From assembly GCA_963720695.1 (NCBI GenBank), contig CAVRGG010000001.1, positions 806,001 to 870,000 of the forward strand: a DNA stretch of 64,000 nt, given 5' to 3'. This stretch comes from UBA668 sp963720695 (GTDB lineage: Bacteria > Actinomycetota > Acidimicrobiia > Acidimicrobiales > Ilumatobacteraceae). The position numbers and the translations under genes are program-made. Within the stretch, counting starts at the first letter, position 1. Each line of letters starts with the position of its first letter. Of the stretch, positions 45,154-52,865 are shown in pieces. The notes below the pieces were generated by a model. It was not told the DNA's origin. It did no database searches and saw only the letters and a program-made list of their open reading frames with translations.

Positions 45154-45845
45154 GGCTCGAACCTGTACCCGACACCCCACACGGTGGTGATCCAGCGCGG
45201 CTCGTCGGGATTCGTCTCGATCTTGTTGCGAAGGCGGCGCACGTGCACCGTGACCGTGGCCGGGTCCTGGAAGTCGGGCGAGGAGTCCCACACGTGCTGG
45301 AGGAGCTGGGCGCGCGAGAACACCTGCCGCGGCGCTTGGGCCATGAAGGCGAGGACGTCGAACTCCTTCGCCGTCAGCGACGCGGTGACGGCACCGGGCC
45401 CGGTCCCGACGGTGACCTCTCGGGCCTTCAGATCGACCTGCAATCCGTCGAACTGCAACACGTCGACGGCGGTGGGTGTCGACTGTGCCCGGCGCAAGAC
45501 GCTGCGGACGCGGGCGGTGAGCTCGCGGGGCGAGAACGGCTTGGTGACGTAGTCGTCGGCACCCAACTCGAGTCCGAGCACGCGGTCGGCCTCGTCCACT
45601 CGCGCCGTGAGGAGGATCACCGGCACCCTGTTCGGGCCGCTGCGGCGCAGGAAGTCGAGGCCGGAGGCGCCCGGCAGCATCACGTCGAGCACGACGAGAT
45701 CCGGTTGGAACTTGGTGACCGCGTCGTCGACGGCATCGCCGCGATCGAGCTCCATGACCTCGTAGCCGTCACGCTGGAGATACTGCGCGACGACCTCACG
45801 AACCGTCGGTTCGTCGTCGACCACCAGGATGCGGGGTGCTGCCAT
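45150..45845 (-). CDS. OmpR-family response regulator
   Basis: A 231-residue regulator. The receiver domain has DDEP, phospho-acceptor Asp in LVVLDVMLPG and Lys in YVTKPFSPREL. The winged-helix DNA-binding domain includes LTAKEFDVL and TVTVHVRRLRNKI. It is the first gene of the regulator-kinase-molybdoenzyme operon. TATGGT lies eight bases before the ATG, so its mRNA leader is very short or absent. The divergent gene is the Met-rich lipoprotein. Confidence 0.95.
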   Translation of the reverse strand: MAAPRILVVDDEPTVREVVAQYLQRDGYEVMELDRGDAVDDAVTKFQPDLVVLDVMLPGASGLDFLRRSGPNRVPVILLTARVDEADRVLGLELGADDYVTKPFSPRELTARVRSVLRRAQSTPTAVDVLQFDGLQVDLKAREVTVGTGPGAVTASLTAKEFDVLAFMAQAPRQVFSRAQLLQHVWDSSPDFQDPATVTVHVRRLRNKIETNPDEPRWITTVWGVGYRFEP

Positions 45846-46009
45846 CGCCGCACACCATACGGAGGATGCGAACCCCTGTGAATGGATGTGCAGGAGAGTT
45901 TCGTGGATGTTTCTCGGTCCGTCGCCACACCGAAAGGCCTGCATCTGATCATCGTGGTGCGAACGACGACCCTGTTGCTTCGCACCGACCCGACGAACTG
46001 GAGACCTCC

Positions 46010-46270
46010 GTGAACGTTCCCCACCGCCTGATCCTGCTGCCCTTGCTCGCCGTGAGCACGATGAGCATCGCCGCCTGTGGCAGCGACAGCACCAAGAGCC
46101 CCGCCACCCCGACCACCGATGCGATGATGACCGACACCACCGATGCGATGATGACCGACACCACCGATGCGATGATGACCGACACCACGGACGCGATGAT
46201 GACCGACACCACCGATGCGATGATGACCGACACCACGGACGCGATGATGACCGAGACGACGGGCGGCTGA
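46010..46270 (+). CDS. Met-rich tandem-repeat lipoprotein
   Basis: An 86-residue protein. The signal peptide ends in lipobox SIAAC (Cys 23). The mature 64 residues are mostly six 8-residue units of TDAMMTDT, so 12 of 64 residues are Met, with no aromatic residues. Such composition fits a sacrificial methionine oxidant sink or, less likely, a copper-binding protein. GTG start has GGAG six bases upstream. It is followed after three bases by a thioredoxin-like gene and is divergent from a two-component/molybdoenzyme operon. No known family is recognised. Confidence 0.82.
   Translation: MNVPHRLILLPLLAVSTMSIAACGSDSTKSPATPTTDAMMTDTTDAMMTDTTDAMMTDTTDAMMTDTTDAMMTDTTDAMMTETTGG
46115..46258 (+). repeat. 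24-bp tandem repeat, six units
   Basis: Six in-frame 24-base units of the form ACCGATGCGATGATGACCGACACC. Four differ by at most one base. They encode the TDAMMTDT units of the lipoprotein. Near identity at base level suggests recent expansion. Confidence 0.95.
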
Positions 46271-46273
46271 GCG

Positions 46274-46894
46274 ATGAGCACCAAGGCCCGGTGGGCCATG
46301 CTCGCCGTGCTGCTGGTCGGTGCGGTGGTCGCCGTGTCGGTGAGCCACCGCACCAAACCCGATCAGGTGTCGGGGGCGGCGGGTGACGCTGTCCGTCCCG
46401 TGGTGCTCGAGCAGGACCTCCCGGTGCTCGATCCCGGACCGCTGCCGTCCGTCGCAGGTGCAACGGGGTGGATCAACACCGATCCGCTGACGAGCGCCTC
46501 CCTGCACGGCTCGGTGGTGCTCGTGGACTTCTGGACGTTCGGTTGCATCAACTGCCAGCACACGCTCTCCCATGTGAAGGCGTGGTACGACCGCTACGCG
46601 GCGGACGGTCTCGTGATCCTCGGCGTGCACACGCCCGAGTTCTCGTACGAGGCCGACCCCGCCAACGTCCAGGACTACGTGACCCGCGAGGGCATCACCT
46701 ACCCGGTGGCACTCGACCCCGACATGACGATCTGGCATGCATGGAACAACCACGCATGGCCAGGCTTCTATCTCTACGACACCGACGGGCAACTGCGCCT
46801 CAAGCACCTCGGTGAGGGCCGCTACGACATGACCGAGGACTCGATCCGGGCCCTGCTCGGCGTCGATCCCGCCAGCCCGAGAGCCGACGTGTGA
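46274..46894 (+). CDS. TlpA/DipZ-like thioredoxin, membrane-anchored
   Basis: A 206-residue protein with one N-terminal membrane anchor (WAMLAVLLVGAVVAVSV) and an extracytoplasmic thioredoxin domain. The active site is FWTFGCINCQHTL (CxxC), the form found in the DipZ/TlpA-like group. The conserved cis-Pro is in NNHAWPGFYLYD. It lies 3 bases after the Met-rich lipoprotein and overlaps the CcdA-like gene (GTGA), so the three are one operon. Confidence 0.9.
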   Translation: MSTKARWAMLAVLLVGAVVAVSVSHRTKPDQVSGAAGDAVRPVVLEQDLPVLDPGPLPSVAGATGWINTDPLTSASLHGSVVLVDFWTFGCINCQHTLSHVKAWYDRYAADGLVILGVHTPEFSYEADPANVQDYVTREGITYPVALDPDMTIWHAWNNHAWPGFYLYDTDGQLRLKHLGEGRYDMTEDSIRALLGVDPASPRADV

Positions 46895-47562
46895 GCTCGT
46901 TCGCCGTCGCGGCCGTGGCGCTCTACGGCGCCGGCGTGGCCGCGTCGGCGAGCCCGTGCGTGCTGCCGCTCGTCCCCGGCTACCTCGGCGTGCTCGCCGA
47001 TGCCGATGGGCGGCCCGGTCGCACGGGACGAGTGGCGATCTTCGCTGCGTCGGCGGTCACGACGTTCGCGATCCTGGGATCGCTCGTGGCGGCGTTCGGC
47101 TCGGTGGTGCACACCACGGTTGCCCTGCAACGGGTCGCCGGTGCGCTGCTGCTCGTCTGCGCGGCGGCAGCCCTGGCGACCCACTTCGGTCGCCTGCAGC
47201 AGAGTTGGCGGATCCCGGTCGCGATTCCGGCGTCGCCGGTCCCTCGTGCAGTCGCGCTCGGGGTGGGCTGCGGAGCTGCATGGACACCGTGTGTCGGTCC
47301 GCTCCTGGGTGCGGCGTTGACCGCGGCAGGCGGCGTGGGTTCGGTGTCTCGTGGTGCCCTGCTGCTGGCCGCGTTCGGCATGGGCGTGGTGACGCCGCTC
47401 GTCGCGATCGCCATCCTGCCGTTGCCGAAGGTGCCGGCCTCATGGCGTCGCATCGGCCGGGCGGCGAACATCGCCACGCCGGCGGTGCTGGCAGTGGTCG
47501 GTCTCGTCCTGCTGTTCGGGTGGTACGGGCCGCTGGTTCAGCGGTTGCCGACGGGCACGTAG
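46891..47562 (+). CDS. CcdA-like membrane thiol-electron carrier
   Basis: A 223-residue polytopic protein of the CcdA/DsbD-core family that carries electrons from cytoplasmic thioredoxin across the membrane. The paired cysteines are in SASPCVLPLVPGYLG and AAWTPCVGPLLGAAL. About six membrane segments are predicted by eye. In mycobacterial DipZ this module is fused to the thioredoxin domain; here they are two overlapping genes. Its 3' end overlaps convergent gltA by 25 bases. Confidence 0.92.
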   Translation: MSSFAVAAVALYGAGVAASASPCVLPLVPGYLGVLADADGRPGRTGRVAIFAASAVTTFAILGSLVAAFGSVVHTTVALQRVAGALLLVCAAAALATHFGRLQQSWRIPVAIPASPVPRAVALGVGCGAAWTPCVGPLLGAALTAAGGVGSVSRGALLLAAFGMGVVTPLVAIAILPLPKVPASWRRIGRAANIATPAVLAVVGLVLLFGWYGPLVQRLPTGT

Positions 47563-48806
47563 TCGCGAGTCTCGGGACCTGTGTACCACTGGCGCGGGCG
47601 GCTGATCTTCTGGTCCTTGTCGCCCAGGAGTTCCTGCCAGTGCGCCAACCAACCGACGGTGCGGGGAATCGCGAACAGCACGGTGAACATGGCGACGGGG
47701 AAACCCAGCGCCTGGTAGATGAGGCCGGAGTAGAAGTCGACGTTCGGGTACAGCTTGCGGTCGACGAAGTACGGGTCGCTCAACGCGGTCTCTTCGAGCT
47801 TCAGGGCGATGTCGAGCAGCGGGTTCTTGCCCGTCACCTCGAACACGTCGTAGGCCGTCTTCTTGATGATGGTGGCCCGCGGATCGAAGTTCTTGTACAC
47901 GCGGTGGCCGAAGCCCATCAGCCGGCTGCCGCTGCCACTCTTGACCTCGTTGATGAAGGCCGGCACGTTCTCGACGCTGCCGATCTCGGTGAGCATCCGC
48001 ACGACCGCCTCGTTGGCGCCGCCGTGGAGGGGACCGTAGAGCGCGGACGCCGCAGCTGCGGCAGAGGTGTAGGGGTCGGAGTGGCTCGAACCGACGACAC
48101 GCATCGCGGTGGTGCCGCAGTTCTGCTCGTGGTCGGCGTGGAGGATGAACAGCACGTCCATGGCCCGCTCCAGGCGGGGGTCGATCTCGTACTCGCCGAT
48201 CTTCCACATCATGTTGAGGAAGTTGGCCGGGAACGACAGCGCGTTGTCGGGGTAGACGAACGGCAGGCCGACCGAGAACCGGTAGCACATGGCCGCCAGG
48301 GTGGGCATCTTGGCGATGAGCCGCAGGATCTGCTTGTCGCGGCTCTCCTTGGAGTGGATGTCCTTGGCGTCGTCGTAGAACGTGCCCAAGGCGGCCATCG
48401 CGCTGACGAGCATGCCCATCGGGTGGGCGTCGTAGTGGAATCCGTCGACGAACCGCTTGCGCATGTTCTCGTGGATGAACGTGTGGAGGGTGACCTCCTC
48501 CTTCCACGTCGTGAGTTGATCAGCGGTGGGGAGGTCGCCGTTGAGCAACAGGTACGCCACCTCGAGGTAGGTGCTCTTCTCGGCGAGCTGCTCGATCGGG
48601 TAGCCCCGATACCGGAGGATGCCTGCATCGCCATCGAGGTAGGTGATCGCACTCTTGCACGCCGCCGTCTGCATGTAGGCAGGGTCGTAGATGAACAGCG
48701 AGGGATCGAGCTCCCGAACCGCGGTTGCCGGGAAGACGCCTCCGGTGATCGGAACCGTGATGGTCTTGCCGGTCCGATCGTCGGTGATGGTGATGGTGTC
48801 GGGCAT
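47538..48806 (-). CDS. gltA: Citrate synthase
   Basis: First TCA-cycle enzyme, 422 residues, type II hexameric form by length. Catalytic residues are visible: His in LHADHEQNCGTT, His in GPLHGGANEAV and Asp in NVDFYSGLIY. MGFGHRVYKNFDPRA is the oxaloacetate/CoA region. AAGGGA precedes the ATG and a TAGTCT box (48862-48857) lies about 50 bases upstream. Overlaps the CcdA-like gene at the 3' end. Confidence 0.97.
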   Translation of the reverse strand: MPDTITITDDRTGKTITVPITGGVFPATAVRELDPSLFIYDPAYMQTAACKSAITYLDGDAGILRYRGYPIEQLAEKSTYLEVAYLLLNGDLPTADQLTTWKEEVTLHTFIHENMRKRFVDGFHYDAHPMGMLVSAMAALGTFYDDAKDIHSKESRDKQILRLIAKMPTLAAMCYRFSVGLPFVYPDNALSFPANFLNMMWKIGEYEIDPRLERAMDVLFILHADHEQNCGTTAMRVVGSSHSDPYTSAAAAASALYGPLHGGANEAVVRMLTEIGSVENVPAFINEVKSGSGSRLMGFGHRVYKNFDPRATIIKKTAYDVFEVTGKNPLLDIALKLEETALSDPYFVDRKLYPNVDFYSGLIYQALGFPVAMFTVLFAIPRTVGWLAHWQELLGDKDQKISRPRQWYTGPETRDYVPVGNR

Positions 48807-48894
48807 GTTGTTCCCTTCGGTGACACGAGGATGGTGGGGCTTTCTCCCCGCCGACGAGACTAGCGGCAGGTAGGGAGGGGTGACCCAACCGAAG

Positions 48895-50238
48895 TCAGAG
48901 GGGCGTGTTGTCGTGCGGGCGCGTCACGAGCCGCTCTCGCTTGTCCTGCAACGCGACCAACGCGGCGCCGATCACCTGGCGCGTTTCGGCGGGATCGATG
49001 ACCGCATCGACGTAGCCGCGCTCGGCGGCGACGTACGGATTGAGCAGTCGCTCGGCGTAGTCGGCCTCGAACTGCGCCCGTTCATCGGGGGTGGCGCGCC
49101 GTTGGAGGATCGCCGCCGCCTGACCGGCGCCCATCACCGCCAGCTCGGCCCACGGCCACGCGAGACACAGGTCGTTCCCCATTCTCTTGGAGTCCATGAC
49201 GATGTATGCCCCGCCGTAGCTCTTGCGGAGGATCACGCAGATGCGGGGGACGGTCGCGCGGCCGTACGCGAACACGAGTTGCGCACCGTGACGGATCATC
49301 CCGCGCCACTCGAGGTCCTTGCCGGGATAGAAGCCGGGGGTGTCCACGAGCGTGATGATGGGAAGGTTGAACGCATCGCAGCAGGCGACGAAGCGGGCCG
49401 CCTTCTGCGATGCCGGGATGTCGAGTGTGCCGGCGAGGGCCAGTGGCTGATTGGCGACGACGCCCACGGGCATGCCGCCGATGGTCGTGAGCGCCGTGAC
49501 GACGTTGCTCGCCCAACGCGGTCGCAGCTCGAGGAGGTCCTCGTCGTCGGCGATCGCCCGGATCACGGCCCGTACGTCGTAGCTGCCAGTCGACGATGGG
49601 GGGATCAGCTCGCCTGCCTCGGGCACGGCTCGGTCGATCGAGTCGTCGGTCGGCCACAGCGGCGGCTCCTGGTCGTTGTGCTGGGGGTAGTAGGCCAGCA
49701 GCTGTCCGGCCAGCTCGATCGCCCCTGACAGGTCCGCCGCCACGAGCTCGGCTGCCCCGGTGTAGCGGGCATGGCTGGCTGCGCCACCCAACTCCTCGTT
49801 GTCCATCACCACACCGGTGAACTCGGCCACCATCGTCGGTCCGCTCACGAAGGCATATGCAGCCTCGGTCATCACCACGTGATCGGCGATGCCGAGCAGC
49901 AGCGCCGGGCCGGACACCGCCGGTCCGTCGACGATGAACACCGTGGGCACCACGCCGGAGCAGTCGGTGAGCGCCTTGGCGGCCCGCCCCCATCCGTGCA
50001 GCGCGGCGAAGCCTTCGACGATGTCGGCGCCGCTCGAACGCATGACGCAGACGAGCGGTACCCTCGCCGCGAGTGCGGTGACCGCGGCGTGCTCGAGGAT
50101 CGAAGAGGACTCGCTCGTCAGCGCGCCCTTGCGGTCGGAGGCGTCCACCTCGACCCAGACGACGTCGCGTTCGTTGAACTCGCGGACATCGGTTCGGATC
50201 GAGCCGGGGACCTTGCTGCGCAGCGCGACGTTGGCCAT
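48895..50238 (-). CDS. Acyl-CoA carboxylase beta (carboxyltransferase)-like protein, short
   Basis: Carboxyltransferase-family protein of 447 residues, shorter than usual AccD/PccB (about 510-550) because the opening segment with the GKLTARER-type motif is missing. The C-terminal half is well conserved: VVANQPLALAGTLDIPASQKAARFV, LVDTPGFYPG and ILRKSYGGAYIVM. The N-terminal crotonase half is divergent. No biotin carboxylase or BCCP gene is adjacent. ATG 50238 follows TAGTCT and seven bases, inside the end of the lysR-like gene. It may work with an alpha subunit encoded elsewhere. Confidence 0.82.
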   Translation of the reverse strand: MANVALRSKVPGSIRTDVREFNERDVVWVEVDASDRKGALTSESSSILEHAAVTALAARVPLVCVMRSSGADIVEGFAALHGWGRAAKALTDCSGVVPTVFIVDGPAVSGPALLLGIADHVVMTEAAYAFVSGPTMVAEFTGVVMDNEELGGAASHARYTGAAELVAADLSGAIELAGQLLAYYPQHNDQEPPLWPTDDSIDRAVPEAGELIPPSSTGSYDVRAVIRAIADDEDLLELRPRWASNVVTALTTIGGMPVGVVANQPLALAGTLDIPASQKAARFVACCDAFNLPIITLVDTPGFYPGKDLEWRGMIRHGAQLVFAYGRATVPRICVILRKSYGGAYIVMDSKRMGNDLCLAWPWAELAVMGAGQAAAILQRRATPDERAQFEADYAERLLNPYVAAERGYVDAVIDPAETRQVIGAALVALQDKRERLVTRPHDNTPL

Positions 50239-50251
50239 CGAGGAGAGACTA
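50236..50251 (-). promoter_or_regulatory. TAGTCT box seven bases before the carboxyltransferase ATG
   Basis: On the minus strand TAGTCT (50251-50246), seven bases, then ATG. It overlaps the last codons of the LysR-type gene and would give a leaderless message independent of that gene. Confidence 0.5.
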
Positions 50252-51187
50252 GACAGACCGGCCGAGTGGGAATGCCTCCGCGCCGACATAGACACCGGGC
50301 TGCTTCTCGCCCTGGGTCGCCACCACCTCGCGCAGCACGCTCAACATCGCCCGCGTCGGTGTCCCCGGACTCGGCCGGCGACGCTGGACCCAGCCGACGA
50401 CACGGCGCGGAAGTTCGGGGATCGCGATGCGCTGGAAGTCGCCCTTCAGCCAGCGAGGCACCGACGTCGCGGGCACGATGGCCGCGCCGAATCCTTCGAA
50501 TGCCAACGAGGTGAGCAGCCGGACCCCGTCGATCTCGACCTGTGCCTGCAGTTCGATACCCGCGGCGCTGGCCGCTCGATCGATGACGCGCCGCAGCGCC
50601 GTGCCGAGCGGCGGCAGCATGAGCGGTTCTCCGGCCAGATCGGCGAGGGGGAGTGCATCCAACCCGGACAGGTGGTGCTTGGTGTGAACGAGGAGCAGCA
50701 GGTCCTCTGCGAACAGCGGCTCGACCGTGACCTCGGGGTCGTCGACGGGAAGGTGGACGATGGCGGCATCGAGTTGTTGGCCCACCAGCCGCGGGATGAG
50801 GTTGGTCGTGTTGCCCTCGTGGGCGGTGACGTGCACGCCAGGGTGCTGCTTGCTGAGCTGGACGAGCAACTGGGGGAGCAACCAACGGGCCGTGGTGCCG
50901 ATCACGCCGAGACGCGAGTCGCCGCGCACCTCGTCGCCACGGGAGGCCATCTCGGCGGTGATGTCGTCGAGTTCGTGCAGCACCCGGCGCGCTCGCTCGA
51001 CGACGATGACGCCGTCCTCGGTGAGGCCCCCGCGCTGTCGGTCGACCAGCACGACACCCAACTCCTTCTCGAGGCGGGCGATGTGGCCGCTGACGTTGGA
51101 TTGGACCGTGTAGAGAGCTCTCGCCGCCGCCGAAAATGACCCGTGATCAGCGATGGCGACCAGGGTGGTGAGTTGGCGGAGATCCAT
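50249..51187 (-). CDS. LysR-family transcriptional regulator
   Basis: A 312-residue regulator. The N-terminal HTH has MDLRQLTTLVAIADHGSFSAAA and VQSNVSGHIARLEKELG. The C-terminal effector-binding domain is full length. ATG 51187 is preferred; ATG 51205 adds six residues and would place the start inside the palindrome upstream. The adjacent carboxyltransferase gene is in the same direction, 10 bases away. The effector is unknown. Confidence 0.9.
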   Translation of the reverse strand: MDLRQLTTLVAIADHGSFSAAARALYTVQSNVSGHIARLEKELGVVLVDRQRGGLTEDGVIVVERARRVLHELDDITAEMASRGDEVRGDSRLGVIGTTARWLLPQLLVQLSKQHPGVHVTAHEGNTTNLIPRLVGQQLDAAIVHLPVDDPEVTVEPLFAEDLLLLVHTKHHLSGLDALPLADLAGEPLMLPPLGTALRRVIDRAASAAGIELQAQVEIDGVRLLTSLAFEGFGAAIVPATSVPRWLKGDFQRIAIPELPRRVVGWVQRRRPSPGTPTRAMLSVLREVVATQGEKQPGVYVGAEAFPLGRSV

Positions 51188-51201
51188 CTCCAAAAACGAT
51201 A

Positions 51202-51214
51202 CCAAGTATCTTGG
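51202..51214. promoter_or_regulatory. CCAAGTATCTTGG palindrome, candidate LysR operator
   Basis: Perfect inverted repeat CCAAG-TAT-CTTGG, 14 bases upstream of the LysR ATG in an AT-rich stretch. A dyad in front of a LysR gene is the usual place for autoregulatory binding. It is also upstream of the divergent sRNA promoter. Confidence 0.45.
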
Positions 51215-51222
51215 AAACCAGC

Positions 51223-51251
51223 TTGAAAGATCGTTTGTTCACGTGCATACT
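51223..51251 (+). promoter_or_regulatory. Sigma-70-like promoter of putative sRNA
   Basis: TTGAAA (51223-51228), 17 bases, CATACT (51246-51251). Transcription would start near 51257. There is no plausible ORF between this site and the terminator at 51344-51380. Confidence 0.6.
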
Positions 51252-51256
51252 TTCAC

Positions 51257-51380
51257 ATGTTGATCGAAGTGAGCTGTCCCCCAATGGCTCACTCGACCAG
51301 AACCCACCAATGTGGTTCCCCCAACCACGGGTTCCAGGTTGAGAGGCCCCGCTTCCCCCAAGCGGGGCCTTTCCCGTTTT
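51257..51380 (+). ncRNA. Putative sRNA with three CCCCC-loop hairpins (6C-like)
   Basis: A stretch of about 124 bases with its own promoter and terminator holds three successive hairpins, each presenting T-CCCCC-A in the loop. Hairpin 1: AGTGAGC (51268-51274) with GCTCACT (51287-51293), extended by TCG/CGA around a bulged A. Hairpin 2: GTGGTT (51312-51317), loop CCCCC, AACCAC (51323-51328), with an outer AACCC/GGGTT helix. Hairpin 3 is the terminator. The actinobacterial 6C RNA family is defined by C-rich hairpin loops; this resembles it but has five Cs and three hairpins. Loops could pair with G-rich ribosome-binding sites. Confidence 0.7.
51344..51380 (+). terminator. Intrinsic terminator of the putative sRNA
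   Basis: Perfect 11-bp stem AGGCCCCGCTT (51344-51354) and AAGCGGGGCCT (51360-51370) around a CCCCC loop, followed by TTCCCGTTTT. No protein gene on this strand ends nearby, so it must terminate the short transcript upstream. Confidence 0.85.
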
Positions 51381-51398
51381 GCGCGGCCCTGCGTCCCG

Positions 51399-51413
51399 TA
51401 GGGTGAGTCCATG
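51399..51413 (+). promoter_or_regulatory. TAGGGT box six bases before the HAD-acyltransferase ATG
   Basis: TAGGGT at 51399-51404, six bases, then ATG 51411. Leaderless spacing, no ribosome-binding site. Confidence 0.55.
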
Positions 51414-52859
51414 ACGCAGGCAAAGGGTGCCGCATTCTTCGACCTCGATCGCACGCTCCTCGCCGGCGCGTCCGGCGAGGTGTTCTCCCGGGCGATGCGC
51501 GAGGCCGGGCTGGTCAGCCGATCGATCCCCGGTGAGGGCCTGCTGTACCGGTTGTTCAACACGGTCGGCGAGACGCTGCCCGCGATGGCACTCGCCCGCC
51601 AGGGCGCGAATCTGGCCAAGGGACGTTCGCGGGCCGTCGTACAGCGTGCGGCCGAGGGTGCCGCCGCCGCCCTGGCCGCCATGGTGCAGCCGCTGGCGGC
51701 GGCGTTGTTCGACGAACATCGTGCGGCCGGGCGACCCGTCGTGCTGGCCACGACCACGCCGTACGACCTGGTCAAGCCGCTCGCCGACCTGCTCGGGCTC
51801 GACGACGTGGTCGCCACCCGGTACGGCGTCAACGCCGACGGCACCTACGACGGCACGCTCGACGGGCCGTTCGTGTGGAGCGCGGGCAAGCTCGCCGCGG
51901 TCACCACGTGGGCACGCCGCAACGGCGTCGACCTCCGCGACAGCTACGCCTACAGCGACAGCGTCTACGACACGCCGCTGCTGGCGGCGGTGGGCCACCC
52001 GTTCGTCGTGAACCCCGACCCGCGCATGGTGGTCATGGCGGCGGCTCGCCGATGGCCGACCCTCGACCTGTCGGGTGCCGGCGCCCGCACCGGCTCGCAG
52101 ATGGCGCGCCTGCCCGTCGTCAACATCGAGCTGCAGCGGATCGCGCTGGGGCTCACCCACCCCTTGTTCTTCCCGTACGCCAAGTTCCACATCGAAGGGA
52201 CCGAGCACATCCCGGCATCGGGCCCGGCCATCATCGTCGGCAACCACCGCAGCTACTTCGACCCTGCGGCGCTGGCGCTCACGATCGCTCGTACCGATCG
52301 AACGGTGCGGTTCCTGGGCAAGAAGGAAGTGTTCGACGCACCGGTGGTGGGCCAACTCGCCTCGGCGATGGGCGGGATCCGAGTCGAGCGCGGCACGGGG
52401 AGCGACGCTCCGCTGCAGGCCGCCGCAGATGCGCTCGGCGCTGGTGACCTCGTGGCGCTGATGCCGCAGGGAACGATCCCGCGTGGTCGAGCGTTCTACG
52501 ACCCTGTGCTGAAGGGACGATGGGGCGCGGCACGGTTGGCCGCGATGTCGGGCGCTCCGGTGATCCCCGTCGGCCTGTGGGGAACCGAGAAGGTCTGGCC
52601 GCGTTCGGCGCGTGTCCCCAACGTCCTCAACGTGGTGACCCCGCCGACCATCACGATCACGGTCGGGCCGCCGGTGAAGCTGGCACATCGCGACCCCGAC
52701 GCCGACACGAAGAAGATCATGAAGGCGATCATGGCCCTGCTGCCGCCCGAGGCGAGTCAGCCGCACGAGCCGTCCGCAGCAGAGATCGCCCTGGCGATGC
52801 CGCCGGGCAAGAAGGGCGACGGCAGCGGCGAGGACCGTCGCCGACCCGGCACCGACTGA
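51411..52859 (+). CDS. HAD-IB hydrolase fused to PlsC-type acyltransferase
   Basis: A 482-residue two-domain protein. The N-terminal HAD-IB phosphatase (about 1-225) has FFDLDRTLL (nucleophile Asp) and YSDSVYDTPLL. The C-terminal acyltransferase (about 235-440) has NHRSYFDP (HX4D) and MPQGTIPRG. The same fusion exists in mycobacteria as a PlsC-annotated protein. It could make and dephosphorylate lysophosphatidic-type intermediates, but the coupling of the two activities is inference. The C-terminal 40 residues are polar and disordered. Confidence 0.9.
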   Translation: MTQAKGAAFFDLDRTLLAGASGEVFSRAMREAGLVSRSIPGEGLLYRLFNTVGETLPAMALARQGANLAKGRSRAVVQRAAEGAAAALAAMVQPLAAALFDEHRAAGRPVVLATTTPYDLVKPLADLLGLDDVVATRYGVNADGTYDGTLDGPFVWSAGKLAAVTTWARRNGVDLRDSYAYSDSVYDTPLLAAVGHPFVVNPDPRMVVMAAARRWPTLDLSGAGARTGSQMARLPVVNIELQRIALGLTHPLFFPYAKFHIEGTEHIPASGPAIIVGNHRSYFDPAALALTIARTDRTVRFLGKKEVFDAPVVGQLASAMGGIRVERGTGSDAPLQAAADALGAGDLVALMPQGTIPRGRAFYDPVLKGRWGAARLAAMSGAPVIPVGLWGTEKVWPRSARVPNVLNVVTPPTITITVGPPVKLAHRDPDADTKKIMKAIMALLPPEASQPHEPSAAEIALAMPPGKKGDGSGEDRRRPGTD

Positions 52860-52865
52860 CCGACC

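Noticed and set aside
46115..46258. CRISPR-like or intergenic repeat array
   Set aside because: Units are contiguous without spacers and lie in frame inside a lipoprotein gene.
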